Shown here: piece after piece, positions 6,853-15,995 of the stretch
How positions within the stretch are numbered: position 1 is the stretch's first letter
Layout: every line of letters starts with the position of its first letter
Assembly: GCA_947474165.1 (NCBI GenBank)
Contig: CANJHO010000007.1
Location: forward strand, 1 to 48,368
Length of the DNA stretch: 48,368 bases
Reading direction: 5' to 3'
DNA from: Legionellaceae bacterium
Lineage (GTDB): Bacteria; Pseudomonadota; Gammaproteobacteria; Legionellales; Legionellaceae
Notes under the pieces: model-generated
Seen by the model: only the letters and a program-made list of their open reading frames with translations
What the model was told of the DNA's origin: nothing
Database searches by the model: none
Made by a program: the position numbers and the translations under genes

Positions 6853-8478
6853 TCACGAATAACAATGAGCATCACTGATTCCCACCTGATTTAAGGCATA
6901 GGTCACATCGGCAACAGAATAACCTAAATCATGGGCTGAGCTAATCACCCCACAAGCGCCCTCTTCAAAGGTTGAATAGGGGGTCCAATAATCCATATTT
7001 GCTTTGAGCATGACATGAAATGTCTTTCTAGTATCCCATTGAGGCTGGTGGGCTAATATATAAAACAACCGATTATAAACCCCGCTGGAATGATGGACAT
7101 TCATTCCTTTTGTATACTGATCAACCCTATCAATTGAATGCCCATCACGACTCGGTTCATCCATAAACCGTAACGCCAAATAGCCACTGTCTTCTTTCAT
7201 GATGTCAGCCCCAATCAACCAATTATTCACGCCCCGAGAGTAAAACTCAGCTGCTTGCGCTGCCATATCGGAAAAAGACTCATTCATACCGCCTGATTGT
7301 CCAATATATTCAAGACCTGAATGCTGCTCGGTAAAGCCATGACTAATCTCATGCGCACCGACACCTAAAGAAACCAAGGGATACATCATCACCCCCCCAT
7401 CGCCAAAGGTCATTTGTCGACCATCCCAAAATGCATTTTCATAATGTTGTCCAAAATGAACACGCATGACCAAGCGCATGGGTTTGCCATGAACGGTTAA
7501 TGCATTAAGACCATACCATTGCTTGTACATCCCATGAATCACTTGCCCCACATACAATGCATCATTGCTCGGGGAATAAGCCCCATTGTTCTTGTCATAA
7601 CCATTCCCTTCTGCACCCAACCAATAGGTCTTTGTGGACAATTGATAACCCTCATGAGCACAATAAAACTGCATGGCAAGATTAGATGATTGAGATCTGT
7701 GACGCATATCCACCACTTTGACCTCTTTATTTTCCATATAACAAATACCAAGTGCCGTGTCACGACTTAAGGTCAGCGCTGGAAACTCTTTACCATATTG
7801 ATAAAGTCCAGTGCGATGATTCCCACCAAATCCTAGGCCTTTAATGGATGAGTGCAGTGTTTTCACATCATTCCATTGACGTAACGGTTTCAAGGTTTGT
7901 GCGTCAAGAATGGCGGTAGGACGCTCAGGAGGGCTATCATCATGCAAAACCAAAACACTGACTTTATAAGCCCAAAAAGCCTTGTGCTCCTCATCCATAT
8001 AAACCATGGGGGTCACTTCTGCTTCATCCAGAGAATAAGATGGGTATTGTGCTTTGAACCGCTGCAATGCTATTTTTGAACGCTCAACAAACAAAGGCGA
8101 AACGTGACCCAATTCCGTTTCAAGGAAGCGGTAAACAAGCCCATTCATGGTCACTTCATTTTTTCGAGCCAAAACAGCGGGTGAGCCTTGAGGGCGATGC
8201 ACAATCGCATACCCCCCATAGACAGGAAACCCTTCATATTGCTGCTGCAGGCGCACATGTGTGATATTTTTTTCATCCCGGTGTTGTTGAACAACTTTAA
8301 GTGTATTGATTTCTCCGATAACCGAACGACTCAATAACCCATCGGGCGATAGGTGAAAATAATGCTGAAAATCGGAATAGGTGGCTTTTTGCAATAACAT
8401 AGGCTCTGCGGCATAGGCTGAAGAGATTCCAAGGGCTAAACAGCCAGCAAGGGGTAATACATAACAATTTTGACGCAT
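6853..8478 (-). CDS. Secreted M4 (thermolysin-type) zinc metalloprotease, ProA-like
   Basis: This 541-aa preproprotease has a signal peptide (MRQNCYVLPLAGCLALGISSAYA, cleavage probably just before AEPM), an N-terminal FTP/propeptide region to about residue 205, then the catalytic domain. The zinc motif HEISH is at residues 376-380, the third zinc ligand is in GGMNESFSD (E400), and the acid-base histidine lies in MNVHHSSGVYNRLFY. Length and layout match Legionella ProA/Msp and Pseudomonas LasB, which leave the cell through the type II system. The ATG at 8478 is chosen because TGGAG lies eight bases upstream; the earlier ATG at 8490 overlaps that SD. It is monocistronic. Enzyme class is sure; orthology to ProA is an inference. 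Confidence 0.9.
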   Translation of the reverse strand: MRQNCYVLPLAGCLALGISSAYAAEPMLLQKATYSDFQHYFHLSPDGLLSRSVIGEINTLKVVQQHRDEKNITHVRLQQQYEGFPVYGGYAIVHRPQGSPAVLARKNEVTMNGLVYRFLETELGHVSPLFVERSKIALQRFKAQYPSYSLDEAEVTPMVYMDEEHKAFWAYKVSVLVLHDDSPPERPTAILDAQTLKPLRQWNDVKTLHSSIKGLGFGGNHRTGLYQYGKEFPALTLSRDTALGICYMENKEVKVVDMRHRSQSSNLAMQFYCAHEGYQLSTKTYWLGAEGNGYDKNNGAYSPSNDALYVGQVIHGMYKQWYGLNALTVHGKPMRLVMRVHFGQHYENAFWDGRQMTFGDGGVMMYPLVSLGVGAHEISHGFTEQHSGLEYIGQSGGMNESFSDMAAQAAEFYSRGVNNWLIGADIMKEDSGYLALRFMDEPSRDGHSIDRVDQYTKGMNVHHSSGVYNRLFYILAHQPQWDTRKTFHVMLKANMDYWTPYSTFEEGACGVISSAHDLGYSVADVTYALNQVGISDAHCYS

Positions 8479-8903
8479 GATAAACTCCATTAAGTTGAGA
8501 CGAAGGACTTTTTTTTATGTAACCGACAAGGTCTTGTGTTCCTATCCAAGCGATGTCGTTACTATTCCATTGAATATCCATTTGCACACGATGCCATACT
8601 GCGCGAGGTCACAATGCACGGGCAATAGCTAAACAGAATTGATTTTAAAAATCAAGTCACTATTCATATAAAAATTTTATGCAGCAAGCATTTTCTATCC
8701 AAGGTGACATAACATAACTGCACTTCACGTGCAGTATAGTTCTACAACTTGGAGCGATACTGCTAACATCTTGCCGAGATCATCGCCCATCTAGACAATT
8801 AATAGAAATTCAGGCAAAATCCGTAGGACATGACGGTTTAATGAAAAAATGCTTGTGATCCATGGACCCAACCTAAACTAAAGTGAAAAGAGAGTCATCA
8901 TCG
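8479..8903. other. Divergent non-coding region between protease and accB
   Basis: This 425-bp gap holds no gene I can support. It must contain the promoters of the protease (minus) and the acc operon (plus), but no hexamer pair stands out. A perfect 7-bp hairpin lies at 8717-8735 (ACTGCAC, TTCAC loop, GTGCAGT), and a decayed copy of the GC-rich palindrome (ATACTGCGCGAGG) at 8596-8608. aroQ, which precedes accB in many gammaproteobacteria, is absent. Confidence 0.5.
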
Positions 8904-9356
8904 ATGGATATTCGAAAAATTAAAAAATTAATTGAATTACTGGAAGAAACTGGCATTTCAGAAATTGAAATCAAAGAAGGTGAAGAATCACTGCGCCTTA
9001 GTCGTTATCACCAACCCATGGAAGCGTCCCTCCCTGCGACGCGCTATATCTCATCATCCCAAGTCGTCGCACCCACGCCGGTGGTTGCAGCCACGGATAG
9101 TAAACCTATCGAGACATCCACAGCCCATAAAGTGCGATCACCCATGGTCGGCACAATGTATACCTCCCCATCCCCTGACGCCCCCGCTTTCGTCACGATC
9201 GGACAATCTGTGAAAATAGGCGACACTTTGTGTATTATTGAAGCAATGAAGATGTTTAATGAAATTGAAGCTGACCGTGCCGGCACGATCACGGCAAGCC
9301 TTGTTGCCAACGGTGAACCGGTCGAATATGACCAGCCCTTGTTTACGATAGAATGA
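8904..9356 (+). CDS. accB: Biotin carboxyl carrier protein of acetyl-CoA carboxylase
   Basis: This 150-aa carrier holds biotin for acetyl-CoA carboxylase, the first step of fatty acid synthesis. The N-terminal [29 protein letters not shown] block is typical of AccB and binds AccC. A Pro/Ala/Thr-rich linker follows (about 36-75), then the biotinyl domain with the acceptor Lys116 in EAMKM and the thumb segment [10 protein letters not shown]. The start at 8904 matches the E. coli protein; the upstream in-frame GTG at 8883 would add seven residues of no known counterpart. It is the first gene of accB-accC-prmA, 13 bases before accC. Confidence 0.96.
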   Translation: MDIRKIKKLIELLEETGISEIEIKEGEESLRLSRYHQPMEASLPATRYISSSQVVAPTPVVAATDSKPIETSTAHKVRSPMVGTMYTSPSPDAPAFVTIGQSVKIGDTLCIIEAMKMFNEIEADRAGTITASLVANGEPVEYDQPLFTIE

Positions 9357-9369
9357 GGAGTGACGGTTT

Positions 9370-10710
9370 ATGTTGAGTAAAATTGTTATTGCCAATCGGG
9401 GTGAGATCGCTTTGCGAATCTTACGAGCCTGCAAAGAATTGGGTATAAAAACCGTTGCAGTCCATTCCGATATTGACAAGGATTTATTGCATGTGCGCCT
9501 CGCTGATGAGACCGTCTGCATTGGACCGGCCAGCTCCCAAAAAAGCTATTTAAATATCCCTGCTATTATCTCTGCTGCTGAAATTACGGATGCAGTTGCT
9601 ATCCACCCCGGTTACGGCTTTCTTGCTGAAAATGCTGATTTTGCTGACATTGTTGAACAAAGTGGGTTTCGCTTTATCGGCCCTCGAGCTGATACGATCC
9701 GCTTGATGGGTGATAAAGTATCAGCCATTGCTGCGATGAAAAAAGCGGGCGTGCCTTGTGTGCCTGGCTCAGATGGCCCCTTAACAGATGATGATTTGCA
9801 GAACTTGTCCTTGGGTCGAAAAATTGGTTACCCTGTGATTATTAAAGCGGCTGGTGGTGGCGGCGGTCGTGGCATGCGCGTTGTCCATACCGAGGCAAAC
9901 CTCTTAAATGCCATTGCCCTCACCCGCAGCGAAGCCAAGGCTGCTTTTAATAATCCTGTTGTTTACATGGAAAAATTTCTAGAAAACCCACGCCACATTG
10001 AATTCCAAGTCTTAGGTGATGGGCACGGCAAGGCGGTCCATTTAGGTGAACGGGATTGCTCCATGCAGCGTCGTCATCAAAAAGTAGTGGAAGAAGCGCC
10101 AGCGCCTGGAATCAGTCCGAAATTACGCGAAAAAATGGGTGAATCTGTGGTTAACGCCTGCCGTAATTTAAAATATCGAGGGGCTGGTACCTTTGAATTT
10201 TTATACCAGGATGACGCTTTTTATTTCATTGAAATGAATACCCGCATCCAGGTTGAACACCCCGTAACAGAGATGATCACCGGTATTGATTTAATCAAAG
10301 AACAAATCAAAATTGCCAGTGATATTCCTTTTACCCTAACCCAAAAAGCAATAAAATTTCGTGGCCACGCACTAGAATGCCGGATTAATGCAGAAGATGC
10401 TAAAACCTTCATGCCCTCCCCTGGTACAATTCGCCTATTGCATCAACCCGCAGGCCCTGGGATCCGCTTTGATTCACACATCTACAGCAGTTATACCGTA
10501 CCGCCTAACTATGATTCAATGATAGGAAAACTCATCAGTTATGGGGAAAATCGCGAAGAAGCCTTTGCTCGAATGCGGAATGCACTGGATGAAATCATTA
10601 TCGAGGGCATTAAAACCAATATCGAACTACACCATCGTATTTTACATGACAAAGCATTCATTCAGGGTGGAACCAATATCCACTACCTAGAAAAAATGCT
10701 GAAGGAATAA
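9370..10710 (+). CDS. accC: Biotin carboxylase subunit of acetyl-CoA carboxylase
   Basis: This 446-aa ATP-grasp enzyme carboxylates the biotin on AccB using ATP and bicarbonate. It shows the N-terminal [16 protein letters not shown] fold, the ATP lid glycine loop [14 protein letters not shown] (about 159-172), the catalytic [13 protein letters not shown] segment and the C-terminal [11 protein letters not shown] motif. The length is close to E. coli AccC (449). GAGGAG upstream gives a strong SD. It is followed after three bases by prmA. The carboxyltransferase genes accA and accD are not in the window, as is usual in proteobacteria. Confidence 0.97.
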   Translation: MLSKIVIANRGEIALRILRACKELGIKTVAVHSDIDKDLLHVRLADETVCIGPASSQKSYLNIPAIISAAEITDAVAIHPGYGFLAENADFADIVEQSGFRFIGPRADTIRLMGDKVSAIAAMKKAGVPCVPGSDGPLTDDDLQNLSLGRKIGYPVIIKAAGGGGGRGMRVVHTEANLLNAIALTRSEAKAAFNNPVVYMEKFLENPRHIEFQVLGDGHGKAVHLGERDCSMQRRHQKVVEEAPAPGISPKLREKMGESVVNACRNLKYRGAGTFEFLYQDDAFYFIEMNTRIQVEHPVTEMITGIDLIKEQIKIASDIPFTLTQKAIKFRGHALECRINAEDAKTFMPSPGTIRLLHQPAGPGIRFDSHIYSSYTVPPNYDSMIGKLISYGENREEAFARMRNALDEIIIEGIKTNIELHHRILHDKAFIQGGTNIHYLEKMLKE

Positions 10711-10713
10711 TCT

Positions 10714-11586
10714 GTGCTGCAATTACAAATTGAAAACTGTCCTCGTGATGACATCGAGGCCCTGAGCGATACACTGGAACAAACAGCCGCCTTGTCTGTC
10801 ACACTGACCGATAAACAAGATGATCCCATCTTAGAGCCTGAGCTAGGGACAACACCACTCTGGCCTAATGTCGTGGTTCAAGCGTTATATGCAGAAGAAG
10901 CTGAAGCCCAATTGGCGGTCTTTATCTTATCAGCAAATTACCCTCATTTAAGTTATTCCATTGATACACTGCCAGAAAAAGACTGGGAACGTGTGTGCCG
11001 AGACGATATATTACCCCAGCAATTTGGCCATCGCCTTTGGATCTGTCCCTCCTGGCTGACGCCACCTGAACCCGATGCTGTGAATCTCATGCTCGATCCA
11101 GGTTTAGCTTTTGGCACAGGCACCCATCCAACCACTGCCTTATGCCTCAACTGGCTAGAACAAACCACCCTAGACCAACAACGCGTTATCGATTACGGTT
11201 GTGGCTCAGGCATATTGGCACTGGCCGCTTTAAAGCTAGGGGCAATGCACGTTGATGCCGTTGATATTGATGAGCAAGCCTTAATTTCGACACAAAATAA
11301 TGCCACAAACAATGAGATTTCTGCAAAAAAACTGATGATAGGGTTTCCAGATAACCTGAAGATCCCTGCTGATTTACTCATAGCCAATATTTTACTAATG
11401 CCGTTGATACAACTCAAAAGCCGATTTCATCAATTGATAAATCCATCGGGCACCCTTGTTGTATCAGGTATTTTAGAAGAACAGGTCAAAGAATTGATTG
11501 AAGCCTATCAACATGATTTCACACATACCCAATCTTTAATTCAAGATGGATGGGCATTGGTTGTTTTTTGTAACAAAACACCCTAA
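10714..11586 (+). CDS. prmA: Ribosomal protein L11 methyltransferase
   Basis: This 290-aa SAM-dependent enzyme trimethylates ribosomal protein L11; its substrate gene rplK is at 45252-45698. An N-terminal L11-recognition domain (about 1-100) is followed by the methyltransferase domain with LDPGLAFGTGTHPTT (127-141), the SAM loop VIDYGCGSGILALAALKLGA (158-177) and the catalytic IANILLMPL, which stands where most PrmA proteins have NILA.PL. It starts at GTG (10714), with AAGGA eight bases upstream inside the accC end. It is the last gene of the acc operon; accC-prmA linkage is common in gammaproteobacteria. Confidence 0.95.
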   Translation: MLQLQIENCPRDDIEALSDTLEQTAALSVTLTDKQDDPILEPELGTTPLWPNVVVQALYAEEAEAQLAVFILSANYPHLSYSIDTLPEKDWERVCRDDILPQQFGHRLWICPSWLTPPEPDAVNLMLDPGLAFGTGTHPTTALCLNWLEQTTLDQQRVIDYGCGSGILALAALKLGAMHVDAVDIDEQALISTQNNATNNEISAKKLMIGFPDNLKIPADLLIANILLMPLIQLKSRFHQLINPSGTLVVSGILEEQVKELIEAYQHDFTHTQSLIQDGWALVVFCNKTP

Positions 11587-11596
11587 AAACCACATG

Positions 11597-11617
11597 TTAT
11601 GCCCGCGCGCGGTATAA
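11597..11617. repeat. Short GC-rich palindrome, copy 3, after prmA
   Basis: TTATGCC (11597-11603) pairs with GGTATAA (11611-11617), with one G-T pair, around a CGCGCGC loop. It is related to the copies beside the HPr gene and lies 11 bases after the prmA stop. The rest of 11618-11790 holds no gene I can see. Confidence 0.55.
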
Positions 11618-11790
11618 GCAACCCGCAGCTGTTTCTCGCCCTCTCGTTTTAGGCTTTTTATTAAGCTTCTTTAGCTCGGCTAAGCATCACCGTATTGCCC
11701 ATACTCGGTTACCTTTAATATGAGACAACGATTTTTTTTCGGACTTTCGATTAAATTTAATGCCAATCAATTAACTGATTAGCTTATTTG

Positions 11791-11819
11791 TTGATCCAAT
11801 AGGTTAATTTATGTATAAT
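11791..11819 (+). promoter_or_regulatory. Sigma-70 promoter of the 275-aa unknown gene
   Basis: TTGATC (11791-11796) and a perfect TATAAT (11814-11819) are separated by 17 bases. It is one of the clearest promoters in the window. Transcription from about 11826 gives a leader of roughly 135 bases before the ATG at 11962; I see no known riboswitch in it. Confidence 0.65.
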
Positions 11820-11961
11820 AATAATTACAGAGTTACTGTCTATTCACCATCATTTCAAAATCTTGGGTAAAAATCAGATTTGAATGCGGCTTGAGCGCAA
11901 ATGTTTTTTCGGTGGGTGCGGTGAATACTAACAAGATATTATCTAATATTGGAGGGCATTC

Positions 11962-12789
11962 ATGCCGTACGAACATGCTAGAGCGGATAAAAAGATAGTT
12001 ATTCTTGAAAATTGGGTTTGGAATGATGGAGTTGGAGACTATTCTCACTTGAAGGACATCATGATTGCATTACATCTAAATCCACATTTAGCAACGTACT
12101 ATTTTATCCCAGTCATTTGTACAGGAAATGAGCGATTAAAAAAACAAATTTATCGTGATTTTTTAGACATGGGTGTAACTGAATTTTATGTAGGTAAATG
12201 CCTTGATTTTGAGGCCGATACAGAACTTGGCAAACAACTAAGACCTGTTTATGAGAGCGCTGAAGAATTGCTCGAGATTTCATTTTCCGGTGTACCCAAT
12301 ATGGCTAGACTTTTTTTAAGGCCAGATGTTGCCATAAAGAAGATACGTGAACATGAATATTATTCCTCTCTCAAATGGTGTCAGGGGTCGGGTCATGTCA
12401 CTTTGGTGAGTTCATTAGGCATAGGGCCTACAGCACTTGGGATAAAAATTGCCGATATAAAAAAAACAACACCCATGGCTTTTTTTACTACATTAGAAAA
12501 ACATGATAAAGAGTTTGCATCTAAGTTATTAAGCACAAGCCAGTCAGCTAATTTTACCGAATTTATGGTAAAAAACACATTTACTCACGCTTATTTTAGC
12601 GATTTCACTTACATGAATGGCTTTTCAGTATTCTTGGCTTTATTAAGTGCAAATTCCTCCTCTCAAAAAAATATCGTTGTGCATCTGTCTTCTGGTTCTC
12701 AACATCTTGAATATTATGTGAATTATGAGACTCGTGTAGACGGGGCTAATAACCCGCTAATAAATGGCGCAGGCCGAGAGTACCCCTAA
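11962..12789 (+). CDS. Unrecognised 275-aa protein next to an IS element
   Basis: I do not recognise this protein. It is soluble, with no signal or membrane span. The N-terminal part alternates beta-strand and helix (KIVILENWVWNDGVGDYSHLKDIMIAL, then YFIPVICTG), and a glycine-containing segment TLVSSLGIGPTALGIKI lies in the middle. This gives a loose feel of a nucleotide-sugar or GT-B-like fold, but no catalytic motif is sure. The ATG has a strong SD (GGAGGG). The stop lies about 200 bases before the first IS gene, so the C-terminus may be intact or may have been cut by the insertion. A Dot/Icm effector is possible in this genome context but is not shown by sequence. Confidence 0.6.
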   Translation: MPYEHARADKKIVILENWVWNDGVGDYSHLKDIMIALHLNPHLATYYFIPVICTGNERLKKQIYRDFLDMGVTEFYVGKCLDFEADTELGKQLRPVYESAEELLEISFSGVPNMARLFLRPDVAIKKIREHEYYSSLKWCQGSGHVTLVSSLGIGPTALGIKIADIKKTTPMAFFTTLEKHDKEFASKLLSTSQSANFTEFMVKNTFTHAYFSDFTYMNGFSVFLALLSANSSSQKNIVVHLSSGSQHLEYYVNYETRVDGANNPLINGAGREYP

Positions 12790-12861
12790 AAAATCCCATC
12801 TCATCTGATAGACATCACAACAGGTTATAAAAAAAACAATTCGACAAATTAATCTAAAATT

Positions 12862-12981
12862 AAGGGACTAATGAAACCCGCTTGGTATCGTTAGTGATTT
12901 TCCCGTCCCTACGATACCAAACGTACCCAGTCCCTTGATATAAAGCATATCACGAGATTACATAATTTCCAGGTTTCATTA
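12862..12981 (+). promoter_or_regulatory. Nested and competing inverted repeats in the IS leader
   Basis: AAGGGACT (12862-12869) pairs with AGTCCCTT (12929-12936), and inside it TTGGTATCG (12882-12890) pairs with CGATACCAA (12912-12920). A third perfect pair, TAATGAAACC (12869-12878) with GGTTTCATTA (12972-12981), crosses the first and excludes it. The last arm ends nine bases before the SD-start region of the zinc-finger gene. This could be an attenuator-like RNA switch or the transposase-binding repeats of the left IS end. Confidence 0.55.
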
Positions 12982-12996
12982 AGCAAAGGATTGCTT

Positions 12997-13431
12997 ATGG
13001 AACATACTCCAAGATTATTTCAATGCGCTCTCTGTCATACACAGTCTATAGTCTGCTCTAAGTGCGATCATGGGCAAATTTATTGTGGCACCGGCTGCGC
13101 GATCTTTGCGCGAAAAAAATCAATGAAATTAGCTGGGATACGTTATCAAAGAACTTTCAATGGAAAACGTAATCATGCTGCCCGTCAAGCCCGTTACCGT
13201 ATACGCCAGAACAAAATAGTGACGCATCATGGTTCACCTCCAATGCCTCAACATGCTCAAATGAATTCGCTTGAAAAAAAGGCTGAAAACACAGAAAACG
13301 GACAGAAGAAATTGGTATTAACCTGCCACTTTTGTGAAAAACCCGTATCTGACTGGATCCGTAATGATTTTTTGAGACGGAGACGTGCTCACGCATCATT
13401 CCGATCCAAAGTTTCTTCTCAAGCCCCTTGA
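12997..13431 (+). CDS. Zinc-finger accessory protein of the IS21 element
   Basis: This 144-aa basic protein has an N-terminal cysteine cluster (LFQCALC, VCSKCDHGQIYCGTGC: CxxC, CxxC, then CxxxC) followed by an Arg/His-rich segment (KRNHAARQARYRIRQNKIVTHHGS). A second CxxC (TCHFC) stands near the C-terminus before an RRRR run. It probably binds DNA or RNA through zinc. Similar proteins precede istA in many IS21-like elements, from memory; their role is undefined. The ATG at 12997 has AAAGGA seven bases upstream; the in-frame TTG at 12991 abuts that SD and is less likely. istA follows after 25 bases. Confidence 0.75.
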   Translation: MEHTPRLFQCALCHTQSIVCSKCDHGQIYCGTGCAIFARKKSMKLAGIRYQRTFNGKRNHAARQARYRIRQNKIVTHHGSPPMPQHAQMNSLEKKAENTENGQKKLVLTCHFCEKPVSDWIRNDFLRRRRAHASFRSKVSSQAP

Positions 13432-13456
13432 ACATTAACGAATAGAAGGAGGAGTC

Positions 13457-14956
13457 ATGACGATTTCCCAGGAATTAAGAGCAAATATTCTGCGCTATCA
13501 TCACGTTGAAAAGTGGCGTGTGGGGACGATCGCGTCTCAACTTGGCGTACATCACTCAACTGTTAAGCGCGTACTATCAGAAACGGGGGTTGCTAAAAAT
13601 AAAATCCTCGTTGAACAGTCAATCATTGACCCTTTTTTATCCTTTCTCCTCGACCAATTAAAGCGCTTTCCTAATCTCACGGCGAGTCGTTTATATGGGA
13701 TGGCTGTTGAGCGTGGATATCCTGGTGGCCCCGATCACTTTCGCCAACTTATCTCATTCTATAGGCCAAAGACCCCCGCCGAAGCCTTCCTTCGGTTAAG
13801 AACATTAGCCGGCGAGCAAGCACAGGTAGACTGGGGGCATTTTGGGCACATCACCATTGGCGCGGCTAAACGACCACTGATGGCTTTTGTCATGGTTTTG
13901 AGTTACTCGAGAAAAATTTTTCTCCATTTTTACTTGAACGCTCGAACTGAAAATTTTCTAAGAGGCCATGAACTGGCCTTTAACTACTATTCTGGGATCC
14001 CTCGTGTCGCACTCTATGATAATCTCAAAAGTGCCGTGCTTGATAGGCAAGGCGATGCCATCCGATTCAACCCCACACTATTGGATTTCGCGGCCCACTA
14101 TCGCTTCGAACCTAGGCCCTGTGCCGTGTATCGGGGAAATGAAAAAGGGAAGGTTGAGCGGTCTATTCGTTATATACGGGATAATTTTTTTGCAGGCCGC
14201 CAGTATAAAAGTCTTTCTGATCTTAATCAGCAAGCGCTCACCTGGTGTGATAATCAGGCGTCGAACCGTCCTTGTCCTGAGGATAAAAGCGCGTCGGTTC
14301 ACGAGGTTTTCTTGGATGAACAGCCACGCCTGATTCCACTACCTGATAACCCCTATCCCTGCAATGAGGTCGAGACAGTAGCTATTGGCAAAACACCTTA
14401 TGCCCGCTTCGACTTAAATGATTATTCAGTGCCTCACACCCATGTCCGGCAAGCACTCACGGTTCATGCAACTCTTGATTTCGTCAGCATTTTGGATGGT
14501 GTCACCGTGATTGCAAAACACATACGCAGCTATGATAAAGCAAAACAAATTGAATGTGAGGAGCATATTAAAACACTTGCTGAGCGTAAACGGGACGCAC
14601 GGCAGCATCGGGGACAGGACAGGCTTACGATAACGATTGACTGTGCGAGAGAGTTTCTGAAGATGGCCGCGGTTCGTGGGTATCCATTGACATCAACAAC
14701 TAACCAGCTGACGTCACTACTGGATGATTATGGTGCCAGTTTATTGGAAAAAGCGATGGCTGAAGCCCTTGCGAAAGAATCACCACACCCCAATTCCGTT
14801 CGAATTATTTTGCAAAAAATACTTGATGATCGTGTCGAGGCACCCTTGGTGACCTTCGCTCTGTCCAAAGACAAGCGTGTCACTGGGATGGTTGTAAAAC
14901 CACACTCATTGAGGCAGTACGGCATGCTTGATTCAACCGCATCAACAGAGGAGTAA
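13457..14956 (+). CDS. istA: IS21-family transposase IstA
   Basis: This 499-aa DDE transposase has an N-terminal helix-turn-helix (about residues 20-42, WRVGTIASQLGVHHSTVKRVL) and an rve-type catalytic core. The DDE triad is D125 in QVDWGHFGH, D188 in ALYDNLKSAV and E234 in GNEKGKVERSIRY. A C-terminal beta-barrel-like region (about 330-370) is followed by a helical end. It is full length with no frameshift and a strong SD (GGAGGAG). It ends four bases before the istB ATG. IstA cuts and joins the ends and needs IstB for target selection. Confidence 0.95.
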   Translation: MTISQELRANILRYHHVEKWRVGTIASQLGVHHSTVKRVLSETGVAKNKILVEQSIIDPFLSFLLDQLKRFPNLTASRLYGMAVERGYPGGPDHFRQLISFYRPKTPAEAFLRLRTLAGEQAQVDWGHFGHITIGAAKRPLMAFVMVLSYSRKIFLHFYLNARTENFLRGHELAFNYYSGIPRVALYDNLKSAVLDRQGDAIRFNPTLLDFAAHYRFEPRPCAVYRGNEKGKVERSIRYIRDNFFAGRQYKSLSDLNQQALTWCDNQASNRPCPEDKSASVHEVFLDEQPRLIPLPDNPYPCNEVETVAIGKTPYARFDLNDYSVPHTHVRQALTVHATLDFVSILDGVTVIAKHIRSYDKAKQIECEEHIKTLAERKRDARQHRGQDRLTITIDCAREFLKMAAVRGYPLTSTTNQLTSLLDDYGASLLEKAMAEALAKESPHPNSVRIILQKILDDRVEAPLVTFALSKDKRVTGMVVKPHSLRQYGMLDSTASTEE

Positions 14957-14960
14957 TATT

Positions 14961-15743
14961 ATGTTATCCGAATTATTATTAAACCGTGCGACAACACAAA
15001 AGCTTCATGGGGTTATCAGTCACCAGGACAACATTAATGAGGAAGGCGCTTTCTGGCTTGAACGGTTTGTTACCTGGGAAGAGCGCTATCGCTCGCAACG
15101 CAGCCTTGAGGGTCGATTACGCAAGGCACGCATTGGACGCTTCAAATCGATGAGTGAATTCGATTGGAAATGGCCAAAGCAATGTGACCGCACGGTTATT
15201 GAGCAATGGATGCAACTAAGTTTTATGGAAGGATCCAGTAACCTGATTCTATGTGGGCCAAACGGGGTTGGCAAAACCATGATTGTCTCAAATATCGCAT
15301 CACAAGTTGTGCTTCAAGGGGGGACGGCATTGTTCACAACGGCGGCAGCAATGTTGAATGAGTTAGCAGAACTAGATAGTGATAGCGCGTTACGTCGCCG
15401 GATAAAATATTACACACAACCGGCCTTATTAGTCGTGGATGAAGTTGGTTACCTTTCTTATTCCAATCGACACGCTGATTTATTATTCGAGGTTGTTTCC
15501 CAACGTTATGAAAAAAAATCAACATGCATCACGACCAACAAACCCATTCCAGACTGGCGTGATATCTTTCCCAATGCAACCTGCGTCGTATCAATCGTTG
15601 ATCGCCTGCTTCATCATTCTGAAATTTTAACAATCGAAGGCGACTCGTTTCGACTGAAAGAGGCAATGGAAAAAAATAAAGAGCGTAATGCAAAACGGGC
15701 AAAAAACAAAAAATCGTTAAGAACGGAGGAAACTCAATCATGA
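14961..15743 (+). CDS. istB: IS21-family helper ATPase IstB
   Basis: This 260-aa AAA+ ATPase, related to DnaC, selects the target and activates IstA. The Walker A motif GPNGVGKT is at 99-106, Walker B LLVVDE at 156-161, and the C-terminal half has SVVDRLLHHSE-type sensor residues (IVDRLLHHSEILTIEG) followed by a lysine-rich tail. The ATG at 14961 has AGAGGAG seven bases upstream; an in-frame ATG at 14928 inside istA is rejected. The stop codon overlaps the next start as ATGA. Confidence 0.95.
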   Translation: MLSELLLNRATTQKLHGVISHQDNINEEGAFWLERFVTWEERYRSQRSLEGRLRKARIGRFKSMSEFDWKWPKQCDRTVIEQWMQLSFMEGSSNLILCGPNGVGKTMIVSNIASQVVLQGGTALFTTAAAMLNELAELDSDSALRRRIKYYTQPALLVVDEVGYLSYSNRHADLLFEVVSQRYEKKSTCITTNKPIPDWRDIFPNATCVVSIVDRLLHHSEILTIEGDSFRLKEAMEKNKERNAKRAKNKKSLRTEETQS

Positions 15744-15925
15744 AAATCGACCTAGACCAATTACTGCCAGCAAATATATCTAATGAAGCAGCCTTTCACG
15801 TGGTTAAGTTCGTTCGTGATCTTGGTCTTGCTTTAGAATCTATTTATTTTGATCACATGTTACAGCACTCGAGCATATGTGAGCATGATCCATTTGCAGA
15901 AGATCCGTCTGATGAGCTGTTTTAA
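15740..15925 (+). CDS. Small acidic accessory ORF of the IS21 element
   Basis: This 61-aa protein overlaps istB by four bases (ATGA), implying translational coupling. It is acidic, with a helical core (EAAFHVVKFVRDLGLALESIYF) and an acidic end (EDPSDELF). Short proteins of similar size and pattern follow istB in related elements, from memory; their function is unknown. It is the last gene before the terminator at 15952. Confidence 0.7.
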   Translation: MKIDLDQLLPANISNEAAFHVVKFVRDLGLALESIYFDHMLQHSSICEHDPFAEDPSDELF

Positions 15926-15951
15926 GATCTAACAGCTTACTCTTAACCTGG

Positions 15952-15995
15952 GCATGTCAAGGAATTGCCTCATTCTTGATGACATGCTTTTTTAT
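15952..15995 (+). terminator. Rho-independent terminator of the IS operon
   Basis: GCATGTCA (15952-15959) pairs with TGACATGC (15980-15987), extended inward by imperfect AAG/CTT pairing, and is followed at once by six T. It lies 26 bases after the last IS gene. Confidence 0.8.

Larger units (their letters stand above)
12862..15995 (+). mobile_element. IS21-family element with accessory genes (ends not resolved)
   Basis: Four genes in one orientation: a zinc-finger accessory gene, istA, istB and a small acidic ORF, with a structured leader and a rho-independent terminator. IstA plus IstB define the IS21 family. The accessory pair (CxxC protein before istA, short protein after istB) belongs to a recurrent IS21 subgroup as far as I recall. 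Terminal inverted repeats and a target duplication could not be identified by eye, so the limits given are the leader palindrome and the terminator. All four frames are intact. Confidence 0.8.

Noticed and set aside
8297-8587. Minus-strand 96-aa ORF covering the protease N-terminus
   Set aside because: It lies in another frame over the signal peptide region of a sure gene and shows no own start signal.
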